Below, piece by piece: positions 11,463 through 22,484 of a stretch of 64,000 bases of DNA (the stretch's first letter is position 1; every line of letters starts with the position of its first letter). The DNA lies in assembly GCF_000003815.2 (NCBI RefSeq), contig NC_049984.1:2190936-2254935 (forward strand), written 5' to 3'. A program made the position numbers and the translations under genes. This DNA comes from Branchiostoma floridae. Taxonomy: Eukaryota; Chordata; Leptocardii; Amphioxiformes; Branchiostomatidae. Under the pieces are notes generated by a model. That model was not told the DNA's origin, ran no database searches, and saw only the letters and a program-made list of their open reading frames with translations.

Positions 11463-11966
11463 TCACGCGGTAAAGAACATTTAATGGTGCTCTCCAACCA
11501 AGCAGAGGTTAGGCTCCGGCTGTTCTTAAAACGTTTTAGTCGTTTTTATCGGGCTTTCTATTTTGTATTGTATCTTGTATTGATGTGTATTGTTGTAATT
11601 CTTGTATTGTCAATACCTAACTTCAAGAAACATGACAAAATAGAAAGCCCGATAAGAAATACTAAAAAAAAAAACGTTTAAAAAACAGCCGGAGCCTAAT
11701 CTCTGCTGGGAGAGTAATATCACGTAGTAAAGAACATTTAATGGTGCTCTATAAGCAGAGGTTAGGGTAGACTGCGGCTTGTTTTGAATGTTTTTAGACG
11801 TTTTATCGGGATTTATCTTTTGTCAGCCAGGTTTCCTTTTTTTAAATTCTGTCGGCCAGCCGGGCTTTCTGAACGAGAAAAAGAAGAACTGGCAAAATAG
11901 AAAAAAGCACGATAAAAATGCCTAATAAACCGTCCAAAACAAGCGGGGTTGAACCTATGCTTTGAA
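11463..11966. repeat. Tandem duplication of a foldback element plus flank
   Basis: The unit cacg-ggtaaagaacatttaatg plus a GCAGAGG-family foldback occurs at 11463-11717 and again at 11718-11966, a period of about 256 bases. Foldback arms in the first unit are ctctcc...agcagagg (from 11490) and ctctgctgggagag (to 11714). The second copy is more decayed. Because non-element flank was copied too, the pair arose by segmental duplication and not by two insertions. Confidence 0.75.
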
Positions 11967-12030
11967 AACAACCCATTGCCCCTAGGGCCTAAAAACGCTA
12001 TGTGTACGGGGACTACCTTTACCTTCACCT

Positions 12031-12155
12031 TTTCTTCCAGCCATGTGTCGGAAGAATTCCTCTCGAGCCACTGCGACCTCTAATTTTTCAAGAGCTCGAT
12101 CTCGGACCCATCCCATCCCTGTTCAAGGCGCTAGAGGGCGCTCTTGCACTATCTA
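12031..12155 (+). pseudogene. Decayed copy 1 of TWSG1 exon 2 (5' part)
   Basis: An acceptor-like ttcttccag followed by ccatgtgt, then caagagctc, tctcggac, ccatccctgttcaa and ggcgct resembles the start of exon 2 at 12395. Codon structure is disturbed and no donor site is evident, so it is read as a non-functional exon fragment. Confidence 0.75.
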
Positions 12156-12199
12156 TATAAGGTTGAAGTGTTGGGACGATCTAACTCATGCAAAATACG

Positions 12200-12335
12200 T
12201 TTCCTTATAGCCATGTGTAAGAAAAACCACGACAGGGCCGCAGCATCCTTCAAGAGCTCCCTCTCGGACCTGACGGACCCCTTCCCGTCCCTGTTCAATA
12301 CGCTAGATGGCGCTTTTGCACTGTCAAGGGCAAAA
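12200..12335 (+). pseudogene. Decayed copy 2 of TWSG1 exon 2 (5' part)
   Basis: Closer to the real exon than copy 1: ccatgtgtaagaaaaaccac, gccgcagcatcc, caagagctcc, tctcggacctgacggacccc and ccgtccctgttcaa are all present after a cttatag acceptor-like sequence. The similarity stops about 120 bases in, before the part encoding DTHLKW. It could act as a decoy acceptor. Confidence 0.8.
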
Positions 12336-12394
12336 GCGATTAGGATGTTCTAACTCAATAAAAAAAAAACTGTTTTAAATCTGTTTCCCTCCAG

Positions 12395-12616
12395 CCATGT
12401 GTAAGAAAAACCACACCAGGGCCGCAGCATCCTCCAAGAGCTCCATCTCGGACCTGACGGACCCGATCCCGTCGCTGTTCAAGGCTCTGACGGACCCGTC
12501 TCAGGACACGCACCTGAAGTGGACCATCATGCGCATACCTGCAGACGGAGACACCCCTGCCATCTCCGCACACCACTTCTTCCACGTCAAGGAGAAACTA
12601 CAGCAAGGCGAAGATG
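12395..12616 (+). CDS. TWSG1: Twisted gastrulation BMP-binding protein, exon 2
   Basis: The acceptor is cctccag|CC at 12394/12395; the first two bases complete the split codon from exon 1. The exon encodes the link between the two Cys-rich domains and the start of the C-terminal domain, including the family-typical SDLTDPIPSLFKALTDPSQ, LKWTIMRIPADG and HHFFHVKEKLQQGED. The donor GATG|GTACTA leaves one base, in phase with exon 3. The preceding 360 bases contain two decayed copies of its 5' part. The open frame past the donor is intron read-through. Confidence 0.92.
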
Positions 12617-13219
12617 GTACTAGTTTTAGACATACTTACTTTATCTGGTCGTTTCTACCTAACAGACATAGAACAACGATTTATGTAAAGGAACACTACA
12701 AGGTGCAGAATGCAATAGTTTTAGAAATACAAGTGTTGGATTCTCAATTTGATTATTATTACGTAGCTAGGTTTATGACAAAGACTTTAGTAGTATACTA
12801 ATTCCACTGCCGGCTGCCGACCAGGGCGGAGCATCGCTGCAACCGAGCGGTTTGACAGAGCGCTCAACGGATTTTAAAGATTTCAAAAATCTTTTTGTAA
12901 TGTTTTATTGTCTATTTGTTGATGTTCCAGTTGTTAATTCCGAAGTCAAGGGTCATACAAATCTAATTTTGGTCAATCTACGGTCTCTCAGAGATCAACA
13001 TCTGGTGGAAATAGGGAGGCCAAAAAGTTTCTCACCGACGCCTTTTTTCTCGTCACTATAATCTCTACGCCAATGCACACCCCTAGGCCGGCTACACTCC
13101 TTTGCCAGCTTTTCACTATAGGACCTGCTTGTAGATTAACTTAATTCAACAAGGACAATACGATGTGGACACAAGGCAGCTAACTAACTCCATTTCGTCT
13201 TTTTCTCTCCCTGTTGCAG

Positions 13220-13485
13220 TTTTGCTTGAAGATCAGCTAATCGACAAATCCCTGCCGGACCTTCCCGTCCTGACTCCCCCGCACCACAACGGCACCCAGG
13301 ACCTCTGTACCGTCGTGTTCTTCGACGACTGCATGTCGGACGACAAGTGCAAGATGTCGTGCGAGTCCATGGGCGCGTCGCGCTACCGGTGGTTCCATAA
13401 CGGGTGCTGCCAGTGCATCGGGCCCGACTGTAAAAACTACGGGCTCAACAAGGTCAAGTGCTCGAACTGTATGAGCGACTTCTGA
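13220..13485 (+). CDS. TWSG1: Twisted gastrulation BMP-binding protein, exon 3
   Basis: The acceptor is ctgttgcag|TT at 13219/13220, in phase with exon 2. The exon encodes the C-terminal Tsg domain, with LCTVVFFDDCMSDDKC, SCESMGASRYRWFHNGCCQC, IGPDC and VKCSNC, then a TGA at 13483-13485. These are the most conserved stretches of the family and settle the identity. An AATAAA lies near 13507. Three decayed copies of the exon's 3' end and UTR follow downstream. Confidence 0.95.
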
Positions 13486-13532
13486 AGAAGACATTTTGTA
13501 AAAGGAAATAAAATTATCGCCGTTTTCTCTTC

Positions 13533-13885
13533 CAATGCATCGGTCTTGACTGTAAAAACTACAGACTCTATTAAGTCAAGTGTACGAACTGTAAGAGCGA
13601 CTTCTGAGGAAGATACATCTTACAAAACGAAAATTAAGTATAAGTTCTCTTCCCGGTCCCGATTGTAAAAAGTACCCACTCAACAAGGTCAATTGTACGA
13701 ACTGTATGAGAGACGTCTGGGCAAGTTCATCTTACAAAATGAAGGAATGAAACTAAATTAGCGCGTTTTTCTCTGCCAGTGACCGTTCCCCACTTTAAAA
13801 ACTACGGACTTAATTTAGTCAAGTGTACGAACTGTATGAGCGCCTACATTTTATAAAACGTAATGAAATAAAAGTGTCGACTATT
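13533..13885 (+). repeat. Three decayed tandem copies of the TWSG1 3' end
   Basis: Segments near 13533-13630, 13655-13752 and 13770-13885 each repeat the last coding bases and UTR of TWSG1: tgtaaaaactac, aaggtcaa or tagtcaa, tgtacgaactgta, gagcga, then an acatcttacaaa-like tail and aaataaaa-like ends. None keeps a full Cys-rich domain. Each carries potential polyadenylation sequence. Confidence 0.85.
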
Positions 13886-15382
13886 TCTCTGTAAATACTA
13901 CTCTAAATCTGGAGTTTTAGCGTATTTAAACTGAACATAAACGAGGATAAGATCCGTTGCGTAGCAACGCAGACGATAGAATCAACCCTAGCGCCATGTT
14001 CGTATTGCGGACTAGGGATACAGAATTGTAAATTTTATAACGGTACGCATTGGAAAGATCTTACCGGAATCGCTATATTTTAGGTAATGTTGGAAACTCG
14101 AGATTTTGTTGAATAGTTGAATAACATGTATCCTGCTAAGTGTATTATTTTTGTTTTCAAGTGTCACTACTTTAATTTTACAATGTGACACTTTCAAGCC
14201 AGTAATAGCGCTACAATTACGATATATTCAGAGTTTTGTATTGAATCTAGATGCCGTAACGTACTAACCAACTTGTGTCGCAACGTATTTTCTGGCTAAA
14301 CCATTGTACATACATGTTGCCGATGTACGGTAAAAGATTTAAATAAATACTTTTCATTGACTTCCCTTCGACGTTAACCTGGTGGACTGTTGAGTGCACA
14401 ATGATGTTTTTGCGCAGGTTTACCAATCAGGTTTTTGAGGGTGTCCTGAGAATGTCTTCAAAATATGAAAGAAAGTCTTGTTCTTTCACGTACCTCAGAG
14501 CACACCAAACTGCTTTCCGACTCTGAACGTTATATTGCATGCACACGAATCCACACATCTTACAGCATGCACTAGGAAATGAAAACTGGATCCATTGATA
14601 AACAGTAAGGAATGCCGTTGCGAACCTATCCATACTAAGCCGCATTGACATTCTTTTGGTTTAGCTGAAGTTTGCGGCCAAAGTTTTTTTTTTTCCGTTT
14701 GATTACCAGGCTGGACGGTAGAAATCAAAGTAAAATGCAACTAGCTTCTTCCCCACAAACTTTTCCTAAACCAAAATAAAGTTTAATAACTCATACAGCC
14801 TTGTACATACATAATTGTGTGAACCCACACTAACGACAGCTGGTAGGGGCACTGGAGCTGTAGATATTCTTTGAGACACTGCAGAAGGTCAAGACATTAT
14901 CTGCAGTAATCATTCTAAGTTTATTACTTTTTTCTACAAGGCTAATCATATGTATACATGGCAACATCATCTGGTAAAAGCGCTTACTTTATTCTACTGA
15001 CATGAATCTATAAACTAACATCTTCAGATGAATCTAAATATTCACATATCTTTTCTTCCATATATTACTGTTAGTACATGTCAAACACAAATAATAAATA
15101 TTCCCCAATATTTTTTCCACATTACAAAAATAGATGTGATTGTGTATATTTCCTTAGAAGATCTTGAAGGTGTATACAATGAAAATTCTTATTAACATCC
15201 TGTTGACAGCTTTGGTCTTCTTATGATTGTGATATCACATACTTGTCTGTATCACTTAATCTGATTTCTTTTTACATTTGGATACTAAACTTTTTGGCAT
15301 ATTGCTCTGACAACATGTAGTCACAGATATTTGTGCCTCATTCTCTTGTACCAACATGCTGCTGACAGAGAAAGCAGTTTTT
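13886..15382. other. Intergenic, no gene recognised
   Basis: AT-rich sequence between TWSG1 and the convergently oriented caspase-like gene. Open frames are short and show no family resemblance. The right part may include caspase-gene 3' UTR, but no clear end was identified. Confidence 0.4.
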
Positions 15383-15464
15383 TTAAAGAAAAAATGTCAA
15401 GGGAGAGCACTGCAATGGAGCGGAGCAACCAAGTGTGGTGATGGTATTGATGATGAGCATTCCT

Positions 15465-15965
15465 CTTCCAGGGTGCAGAGTTTTAGAGAATTTTAAGTTA
15501 AAATGGGTCTTTGCAAGGCTTCCTGATAAGTAACTTGCCTCTCTGGGGGCATTGGCGGCGGGATGATAGGGCGATTTGCGATTATTAACTGCGAATACGT
15601 CGAGAAGGAAAATATGCCAGGCAAGGAATATATGCCGGGAAGCTTGTACTCGCCCCCATAAGTATATCGCAAATCGACCTACAAATCCCCCCAACCTCAC
15701 CACCACCACCCTCCCCCAGAGAGGCCGGTGAAGGAGGCTACTGTCAGAAAGGTTACAGTTGAAAATGGTGGCCACATTTGACCTGGTAGCAACTCTGGTC
15801 AATCAGAATTTTATGCTTGTCAGAGAATCTTCTCGTCAGGGTAAGAGGGGGCCATGGTTTAACCTTAATGGTATGGGGCACAGTGCCCTTGTTCCCCATT
15901 TTCAAAATGCCCTGCTGAAAGACATGGACACCAAAACAATGTTTTGCTGGCAATTTCAACTCTCA
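15465..15965. repeat. Dispersed repeat, second copy at 22485-22715
   Basis: Shares tgcagagttttagagaattt, taagttaaaatggg, ctggtcaatcagaatt and a gtaaga-gggg-catgg stretch with 22485-22715. The copy here carries an extra block near 15540-15730 that is itself foldback-like (cctctctgggggc... opposite ...ccccagagagg), apparently a later insertion. Confidence 0.7.
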
Positions 15966-16148
15966 TAATTCCTTTGTGCACCCTAAGACTACCAGATTGA
16001 TAAAAAACATGGCTTATTAAAATAGACATCATGTGCTCAAGATATTCATTCTTTGGAATACCTTGATAGTACTGTTTGGCAGCGGCCTTAAGATACCCAG
16101 AGCAATAATGAGAGTTGCTGTTATATCCACTTTGATTGGATTAAGTAC

Positions 16149-16729
16149 TCAATTTGCACTGAAGATGATGTTTTTACGCAAAGTGCTGTGATTTGAGGAG
16201 ATCCAGCCAGAGTTGTTCATTTTATCACAGACCATTGCCATGATGGTGGACAGATCGTGGGTTGGGCCGAAATCTTTCAGTAGTTTTGCCAAATGCCACA
16301 CATAGGGAGCCCCGTCCTCAAACCGCACAGCCACATAGCCTGGGACCGTGGCCAGGCCCAGGAAGAAGTCGGCTTCGTGGCAGATATAGAGGACAGGTTT
16401 GACATCGTAGTCACCATCGAAGCTCTCCCTACCCTGAAGTTTCTCTCCCTGACAAGCCTGAATGAAGAACAACTTCGGTTTGCCTTTGAGAGAGGGGCAT
16501 TTCTTAGCATTGACTGGCTTCATGAGCTGACTGATATCTATGCCTACGTCATCGGAAGAGTAGACCATCCCCCCAGTGCCGTGCGACATGATGCAGCAGA
16601 CAAAACAGTCGTAGTTTGAGTGGTCTGCCCTTCCCTGTTCCTTCATAGTAGCCACCATCCTGGCCTGGTCAAGGTCATGGAAGATGAAGACCTTGAAATT
16701 CAGGCTTTCAAAGGCTTCTCGGAGACGAT
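16149..16729 (-). CDS. Caspase-8-like protease, terminal exon (catalytic domain)
   Basis: Last exon of a minus-strand gene. The acceptor lies at 16730 (tctacttcag before the exon) and the stop at 16149-16151, giving 192 residues plus a split codon that joins the 17387 exon. It encodes most of a caspase p20 and p10: DRLREAFESLNFKVFIFHDL, then CCIMSHGTGG with the catalytic His, FFIQACQGE with the catalytic Cys (QACQG is the caspase-8/10 form), HEADFFLGLATVPGYVAVR with the substrate-pocket Arg, and a C-terminal helix region. The linker between subunits is short. As an initiator-like Cys protease it would cleave after Asp; activity is inferred. Confidence 0.88.
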
Positions 16730-16889
16730 CTGAAGTAGAAAGAGATGAACTTGTATGTCATTCTTGTTTGCAACACATCTATGATATGATATGATAAAAA
16801 AAACAGACATATGAAGGGACATTTCAGAACTTTGGGGGGAAGTCAATCACGTATTCAGGCCTGTGCTCACACCACAAATAAACAATCAT

Positions 16890-16930
16890 GACAACATCAT
16901 CATCATCATCGGCATTCGCTTGTGGCCGAG
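16890..16930 (+). repeat. (ATC)n microsatellite in the caspase-gene intron
   Basis: A short catcatcatcatc tract within the intron between the catalytic and coiled-coil exons. The rest of 16730-17386 holds no recognisable feature. Confidence 0.6.
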
Positions 16931-17386
16931 CAATCATGACAACAGCATACTACTTAAATAATAATCCAATGATATGTAATACACAACATGCACAAAAGAC
17001 CAACTATATATACACAGAGAATTCACATTACATTCAAATTAAACTGAAAAATAGAAACTTTCAGGAAATAGATATAATGATTATATGGTCATCTTCTTCC
17101 AGGGTGCATATAGGGTGCTAAAGGCTTTGATGTGCAAATGCCAAACTCTGAAATATTACTATTATATTCAGTAAGGCCATGTTGACTTCATTAAATGGAT
17201 TACATCTGTGCGAGCATAAATTGTCTGTTATTCCTAAACCATACTCGGAGTGTTTTATTATTTGTTCAACCTCCCTGACCACTTAGACTTCATAATGAAG
17301 GCAACTCTTATTGGTGTAACAAACTTTTTTTCATTTACATATTAGATAATAGTAATACTAGCATATAGGATAATAAAAAGCCTGAC

Positions 17387-18152
17387 CTGTATCTCCTTCC
17401 GCACCGTCACGGCGGGGCATGTCCTCAAAGTTGATGTTGTTGATGATGACGGCAATCCCACGTGGAGAACGGCTCATGTCATAGGAACAGGTGAACTTGG
17501 TAGACAAGGAGGCAATCTGCTCCTTCAGCTGTTCCTTCTCCCTCCTGTCAGCCTCTTTCTGCTCCATCAGCTGTTCCATCTCCCTTCTGTCAGCCTCTCT
17601 CTGCTGTTCCATCTCCCTCCTGCCAGCCTCTCTCTGCTCCTTCAGCTGTTCCTTCTCCCTCTTGTCAGCCCCTTTCTGCTCCTTCAGCTGTTCCACAAGG
17701 TCACTCAGCTGTTCCATCTCTCTCTTGTCAGCCTCTTTCTGCTCCTTCAGCTGTTCCTTCTCCCTCTTGTCAGCCCCTTTCTGCTCCTTCAGCTGTTCCA
17801 TCTCCCTTCTGTCAGCCTCTTTCTGCTCCTTCAGCTGTTCCATCTCCCTCTTGTCAGCCACTTTCAGCTCCTTCAGCTGTTCCATCATCCTTCTGTCAGC
17901 CTCTCTCTGCTCCACCAGCTGTTCCAGAAGGTACCACAGCTTTTCCATCTTCCTCCTGTCAGCATCTCTCTGGTTCCTCAACTGTTCCATCTTCCTTTTG
18001 TCAGCCTCTCTCTGGTTTGTTAAATTTCTCATCTCCCTCTTGTCAGCTTCTGCCTGGTTCTTCAAATTACTATTTTCTTCTGACAGCCTCACATTAGCTT
18101 TTGTTTTGAAACTTAGTTCAGTAGATAGGTGCATGAGTTTTGTACTTATGTC
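17387..18152 (-). CDS. Coiled-coil exon of the caspase-like gene
   Basis: About 255 residues plus one base, donor ATACAG|GTCAGG at the left edge, in phase with the catalytic exon. The right edge (acceptor acttcag at 18153) is approximate. Most of the exon is a highly charged coiled coil of 12 units close to EQLKEQKEADRREM, a 14-residue, 42-base period. The final about 45 residues start the caspase fold: FTCSYDMSRSPRGIAVIINN, NINFEDMPRRDGAEGDT. A plus-strand open frame over the same bases is a Ser/Cys-rich shadow. The coil would replace death-effector domains as the self-association module; that role is inference. Confidence 0.82.
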
Positions 18153-18230
18153 CTGAAGTTGCAGTCCTCGGTTGACCAATGTTGGTCAGAGCTCCACATG
18201 TTACACCGGTGCAGACTTTAACTTTAAGGA

Positions 18231-18330
18231 NNNNNNNNNNNNNNNNNNNNNNNNNNNNNNNNNNNNNNNNNNNNNNNNNNNNNNNNNNNNNNNNNNNNNN
18301 NNNNNNNNNNNNNNNNNNNNNNNNNNNNNN
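18231..18330. other. Assembly gap of 100 Ns
   Basis: A run of exactly 100 undetermined bases, the usual placeholder for a gap of unknown size. It interrupts the caspase-like gene between the 18331 exon and the coiled-coil exon, so coding sequence may be missing. Confidence 0.99.
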
Positions 18331-18394
18331 TACATCATATGACCCTCGCGCTTTCCGAACATTTCCTCTTTGCTTCCGAGAATGTTGGCAGCAA
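18331..18394 (-). CDS. Partial exon of the caspase-like gene, truncated by the gap
   Basis: A ttcttgcag acceptor on the minus strand precedes a frame encoding VAANILGSKEEMFGKREGH that stays open into the N run. Its phase (one base from the previous exon plus TT gives Val) matches the 18571 exon exactly, which supports it as the continuation of the RRM-like domain or a linker. Length and donor are unknown because of the gap. Confidence 0.6.
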
Positions 18395-18459
18395 CTGCAA
18401 GAAGACCACAATAGCTCAATAGCTATTTTCTAGCCACATTTAATTGAATAACAATATAT

Positions 18460-18512
18460 TATATATATATATATATACATATACACATAATGGCATATAT
18501 ATATATTTAACA
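18460..18512. repeat. (TA)n microsatellite
   Basis: An uninterrupted ta run followed by degenerate atatac and atata tracts, lying in an intron of the caspase-like gene. Confidence 0.9.
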
Positions 18513-18570
18513 CAACATTTTTAACTTAGTCATATTCTCTCATGCACAATGTACTTGCATGTCTACTTAC

Positions 18571-18774
18571 CTTCTGGTGTAGAGAACTCTATCAGTGCGG
18601 TCCGTATTTCCGGAAACATGATCATCTGCCGAATTCCATAGTTGTCCTTTGCTGACATGAGATGCTCTTCCAGCATTTTGCCATCTACATAGTCTGGAAA
18701 CCCACTCACAAGAACACAGGCATCAGCATTCATATAGAGGGCAGCCGTTTTGCCTTGTAACAACTGAGATGCAC
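18571..18774 (-). CDS. RRM-like domain exon of the caspase-like gene (copy 2)
   Basis: The acceptor is attgtag|GT at 18775 and the donor CCAGAAG|GTAAGT at the left edge; both ends have the same phase, so the exon can be added or skipped without a frameshift. It encodes LLQGKTAALYMNADACVLVSG, FPDYVDGKMLEEHLMSAKDN, YGIRQMIMFPEIRTALIEF and STPEG. The beta1-alpha1-beta2-beta3 pattern (VLVSGFP, ALIEF) resembles the RRM-like folds of PARP14-type or Nmi/IFP35-type proteins, but RNA binding is not shown. A close paralogue exon is at 24451-24628. Confidence 0.68.
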
Positions 18775-18835
18775 CTACAATCAAAATCACAAATGGACCT
18801 ATTTCACTAGTTGCAGTCAAACAATATAACATTGA

Positions 18836-21179
18836 ATTTCATGATTTTTCTATAGGTGAATTCATTAATACTTGGCCTGGTTGGCATCCATCCTTAGACT
18901 CTCTATTTCATATGATTATGCAACCTTTGGACCAACATGATGTGACCAATTGTAACTTTGCATTTTCCTGTACCAGAGAGTGACACCAAGGGAAGGAAAG
19001 TAATGGCAGAACAAAAATGGAGTATCTTGATATCCTACCTTCAACACTTACACAGTTGCAAATTTGTCAACAATACTGGATAGTCACTATAGCTCATATA
19101 TAGCTCATGGCTTTCCCACTAAACGTACAATTAGCTGTTTAAACAAACTTATCAGTGTAATTTCTGCATTTGTATGTTTTTGTCAGGGTTTAATTTTGCA
19201 TGTCTTCGAATGTAACTACATCCGTTCTGAGTATCATGAGGTAGGCCAGGATTTGGATTATCTATTATCTCTCTCTCTGGGGTGTTGCTTCCCTGGCATT
19301 GTCTAGTACCTTATGGAACCTCTGCTTGAGGAGTTGTATGGGGATTTCACTCATCTTAACCTCATACATATACTGTAGTACCATTTCCTCTACTGCTGCA
19401 TAATCAATGGTGTTGGTTGGTCAAGATAAAATATCTGACATGGAGAAAACCCTAGCAACTGTGTGCACAAGACATTTAACATTTATTTTGTATTTTGTAC
19501 CTGATTTCCTTCGTCCTGGCTCTTCAAAGTCATGCGGGGCCGTCAGTGGCTGGAAGAATAGACGTAGGTGCTTCAGAAGTAACTGCATTGGCAAGGCTGA
19601 TGTATGTCCTCTTTGAGGAAACCTGGATGTCAGCTGTCTCACTTCCATTGTGTCCACAAATGCATAAGCATTTTCGGCACCTACATGAAGGATATTGACA
19701 ACTCTAGTTGCAAAAAACTGGTTCTTGTAAAGCTATCTTTTAAAATTCAAGGGTAGATCATTGACTTATCTACAATTATCTGCAAATACAAGAAATTGTG
19801 ATTGTTTGCCTGGCATTTTTTGGAAATGTCCTGATCATTGATTTACCATGCAAATGATGTACCAAATTGCAAATTTACTGATTTTTGATAAGTAGGTAGA
19901 TTCTGAGCGAGCTTGCCAGAGTGAGTAAGGTGGCTCAAGTGATGCTTCATATAATTACATGTTGATTATGCAAATTGAATCTAATTTGCATAACTAATGA
20001 GGAATTTGTCTAAACACGCTCTGTCCCATTAAAGGTCTTTTGCAACATGTGACATTTATAACAGAAAGAAAAGAATATTGATAGATGTATATTATTCAAA
20101 GTAAAGACCTTATTTGCATAATTGATAAGAAAATGCTATAATGTCATTGTGGCAAATGATGGGAACTTCAAAACTGAAGCAATTCGAAGTTTGTAGTAAT
20201 GTACAGGGGAAGATCATTGAACATTAATCATGCAAATAAGGTCCTCATTTGCATAACTTATCATCGCCCAGTGCATATGGGAGTGACTTGCCCCCAAAAC
20301 ATTGTCTTATTTCAATTCATATAAATTTAACAAAAGAAATAAGTATGAACCTGAATAGGTATGGATAATAAATAACGGAACCAATGGAATGAAAAAAATA
20401 TTACACAATATAATTTATTCTTCTGATTGGTCCGCGGCGCCTGGCTATATGATAATCAATGAATATAAGTGTAAATTGAAAGTTACCAGAAGTAAACAAG
20501 GAAATATACAAATTAAACAAAAAAAAACAAGTGACCGTAGGCAACATAGTCTGTGACGTCGGCCTGGTATATGTTGGTTGTTTTGTCTTCTTTGGTGTGT
20601 GACGTTGTGCTTATATCCTATAATGATTTTTTTCATGGTGTTGAATATATAGTTTTATTTTAAGTTGCTAAATATGTCTGCATGTGCCATGTGAATCTTA
20701 ATGTTAAAAACCTAAACAAGAATAAAAATCAACACACAGAATTCAGCGTCACACAAAAGAACGAGGGGTCAACTCACTGCCACTATAAAGGAGTACAGAC
20801 AAGAGGCCGAAGATACAAGTATATATGAAGGCAGCATAATAAAATAATAATATCATGATAAAAAAAGTATCATAATACAAGTACCAACTGTTCCCTTTAC
20901 AACATAAAAGCCATTGGCCCGCAGCTACATAAAATGACCATAAATAGGTGATAACTGTAATATTCAAACTAGAGCAGAGTTATCAAACATATCATGAACA
21001 GCTGGTCGCAGCTGTTGACATCATGAACAGCTAGTCACTGAACAGCTAGTCACAGCTGTTGACATATTCCGAGCAAGGTGAACAGCTGTCAACTTGTGTG
21101 TATGGTAAAATCATAATTCACTTCATGAACAGTCTTTTTCAGTCCCTTATCAAAATCACCCCTTAATTCGGTGAGCCAC
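18836..21179. other. Intron/intergenic repeats, no gene recognised
   Basis: About 19.9-20.3 kb is AT-rich repeat sequence with recurring tttgcataa and atgcaaat motifs, also found at 22.9-23.1 kb and 44.9-45.3 kb. Around 20345-20520 a segment (ggtatggataataaat, aaagttaccagaag) recurs at 22350-22460. At 20990-21085 gaacagct and cagctgttgacat are tandemly and palindromically repeated. Confidence 0.5.
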
Positions 21180-22295
21180 TAGGTACATCAACATATCACG
21201 CATTTGCTTGACAATATACAAATACCGCAAGACCAAAATAGCTGAACTTGCCCAATACACTGTAAGATGCATATTTTGTAGGGGTGATTTTGGAAAAATT
21301 GAAGAAAAAAAAACAAATAAGAAAACGACAACGGGACATGCAAATACAAATGCAAACGCTCGTAATATTGATGCATATATCACACATCTGCTTGAGTATA
21401 CCCAATTACCGCAACGGCCACACCACGCAGACCTGGACCAATACACCGTGAAACGTACAGTTTGTAGGGGTAATTTCTTAAATTATTACATCCATAATAA
21501 AAACAACTGACGCGATAAAAAACACTGTGCATCATCGTCTAACTCTGTGCAGAGAACCTGCCAAACCACAAACGTATGCGGCAACGGAAACATGCATATA
21601 CAGATGCGAATGCACGTTACATTGACAATCAGAGAATATCAAGCATCTGCTTGCAATATACAATTACGGCAATGCTCACATAAAGCGGCCCTGGACCAAT
21701 ACACCGTAGGACGGACAATTTGTAGGGGTAATATTTTTATTACATCCATAATAAAACCAGCTGCCGCGAAAAAACAACAACATGCATCATCGTCAACCTC
21801 AGTGCAAAGAACTTGCCAAACAACGTACGTATGCGACAACGGGAACATGCATATACAGATGCGAACGCGCCTTACATTGACAATCAGATAAATCCATGCA
21901 TCTGCTTAACAATATCCAATTACCGCATGACCCACATGAAGCGGTCCGGGACCAATACACTAGAAGGCCAACATTTTGTAGGGGTGTTATTTTTATAACA
22001 TCCATAATAAAACCAGCTGCCGCCAAAAGAAAACAGTAGTAGTAGTAGACTGGTTTATTGAGCAATAAGCATAACAGTCCTCCTGGCAGCCTATGAGGCT
22101 GAATTGCGAGGATATTACAATCATGATCCATTCAAAATACATCAATCAAAAAAACTTTATAAACGATCGACGTAATACAAATTTGTTACGTTCAAAGAAC
22201 GTGCATCATTATCGTCAATCTCAGTGCAGAGGACCTGCCAAACCACATACGATTCAGACAATGGGAACATGCAGTTATAGGTGCGAACGCGCAAA
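21180..22295. repeat. Tandem array, period about 256 bases, about four units
   Basis: The motif ggaccaatacac occurs near 21436, 21691 and 21949, with a diverged version near 21252. Each unit also carries gcatctgctt, ttgtaggggt, tacatccataataaaa and a gtgcagagaac-tgccaaac block. The last unit is split by foreign sequence at about 22037-22190 (ggcagcctatgaggctgaat, resembling retroelement 3' sequence also partly seen at 55.9 kb). Confidence 0.8.
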
Positions 22296-22484
22296 AACTT
22301 GATAGAATTAAAGGTCTGTCGCCAGAGGTTACCCTCCGGTCACAGACCAATAAGTATGGATAATGCATGACAGAACCAATAGAATGAAAACACATTGCAC
22401 TGAAAAAAATAAATGGACATAGAGAAATTAAAGTTACCAGAAGGAAACAATATGTAAATATGCGATAGGGTTGGGGTTCCCCTT

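Noticed and set aside
17491-18156. Plus-strand frame of 221 codons rich in Ser, Cys and Phe
   Set aside because: It is the antisense shadow of the charged coiled-coil repeat on the minus strand, which is in phase with a caspase exon.
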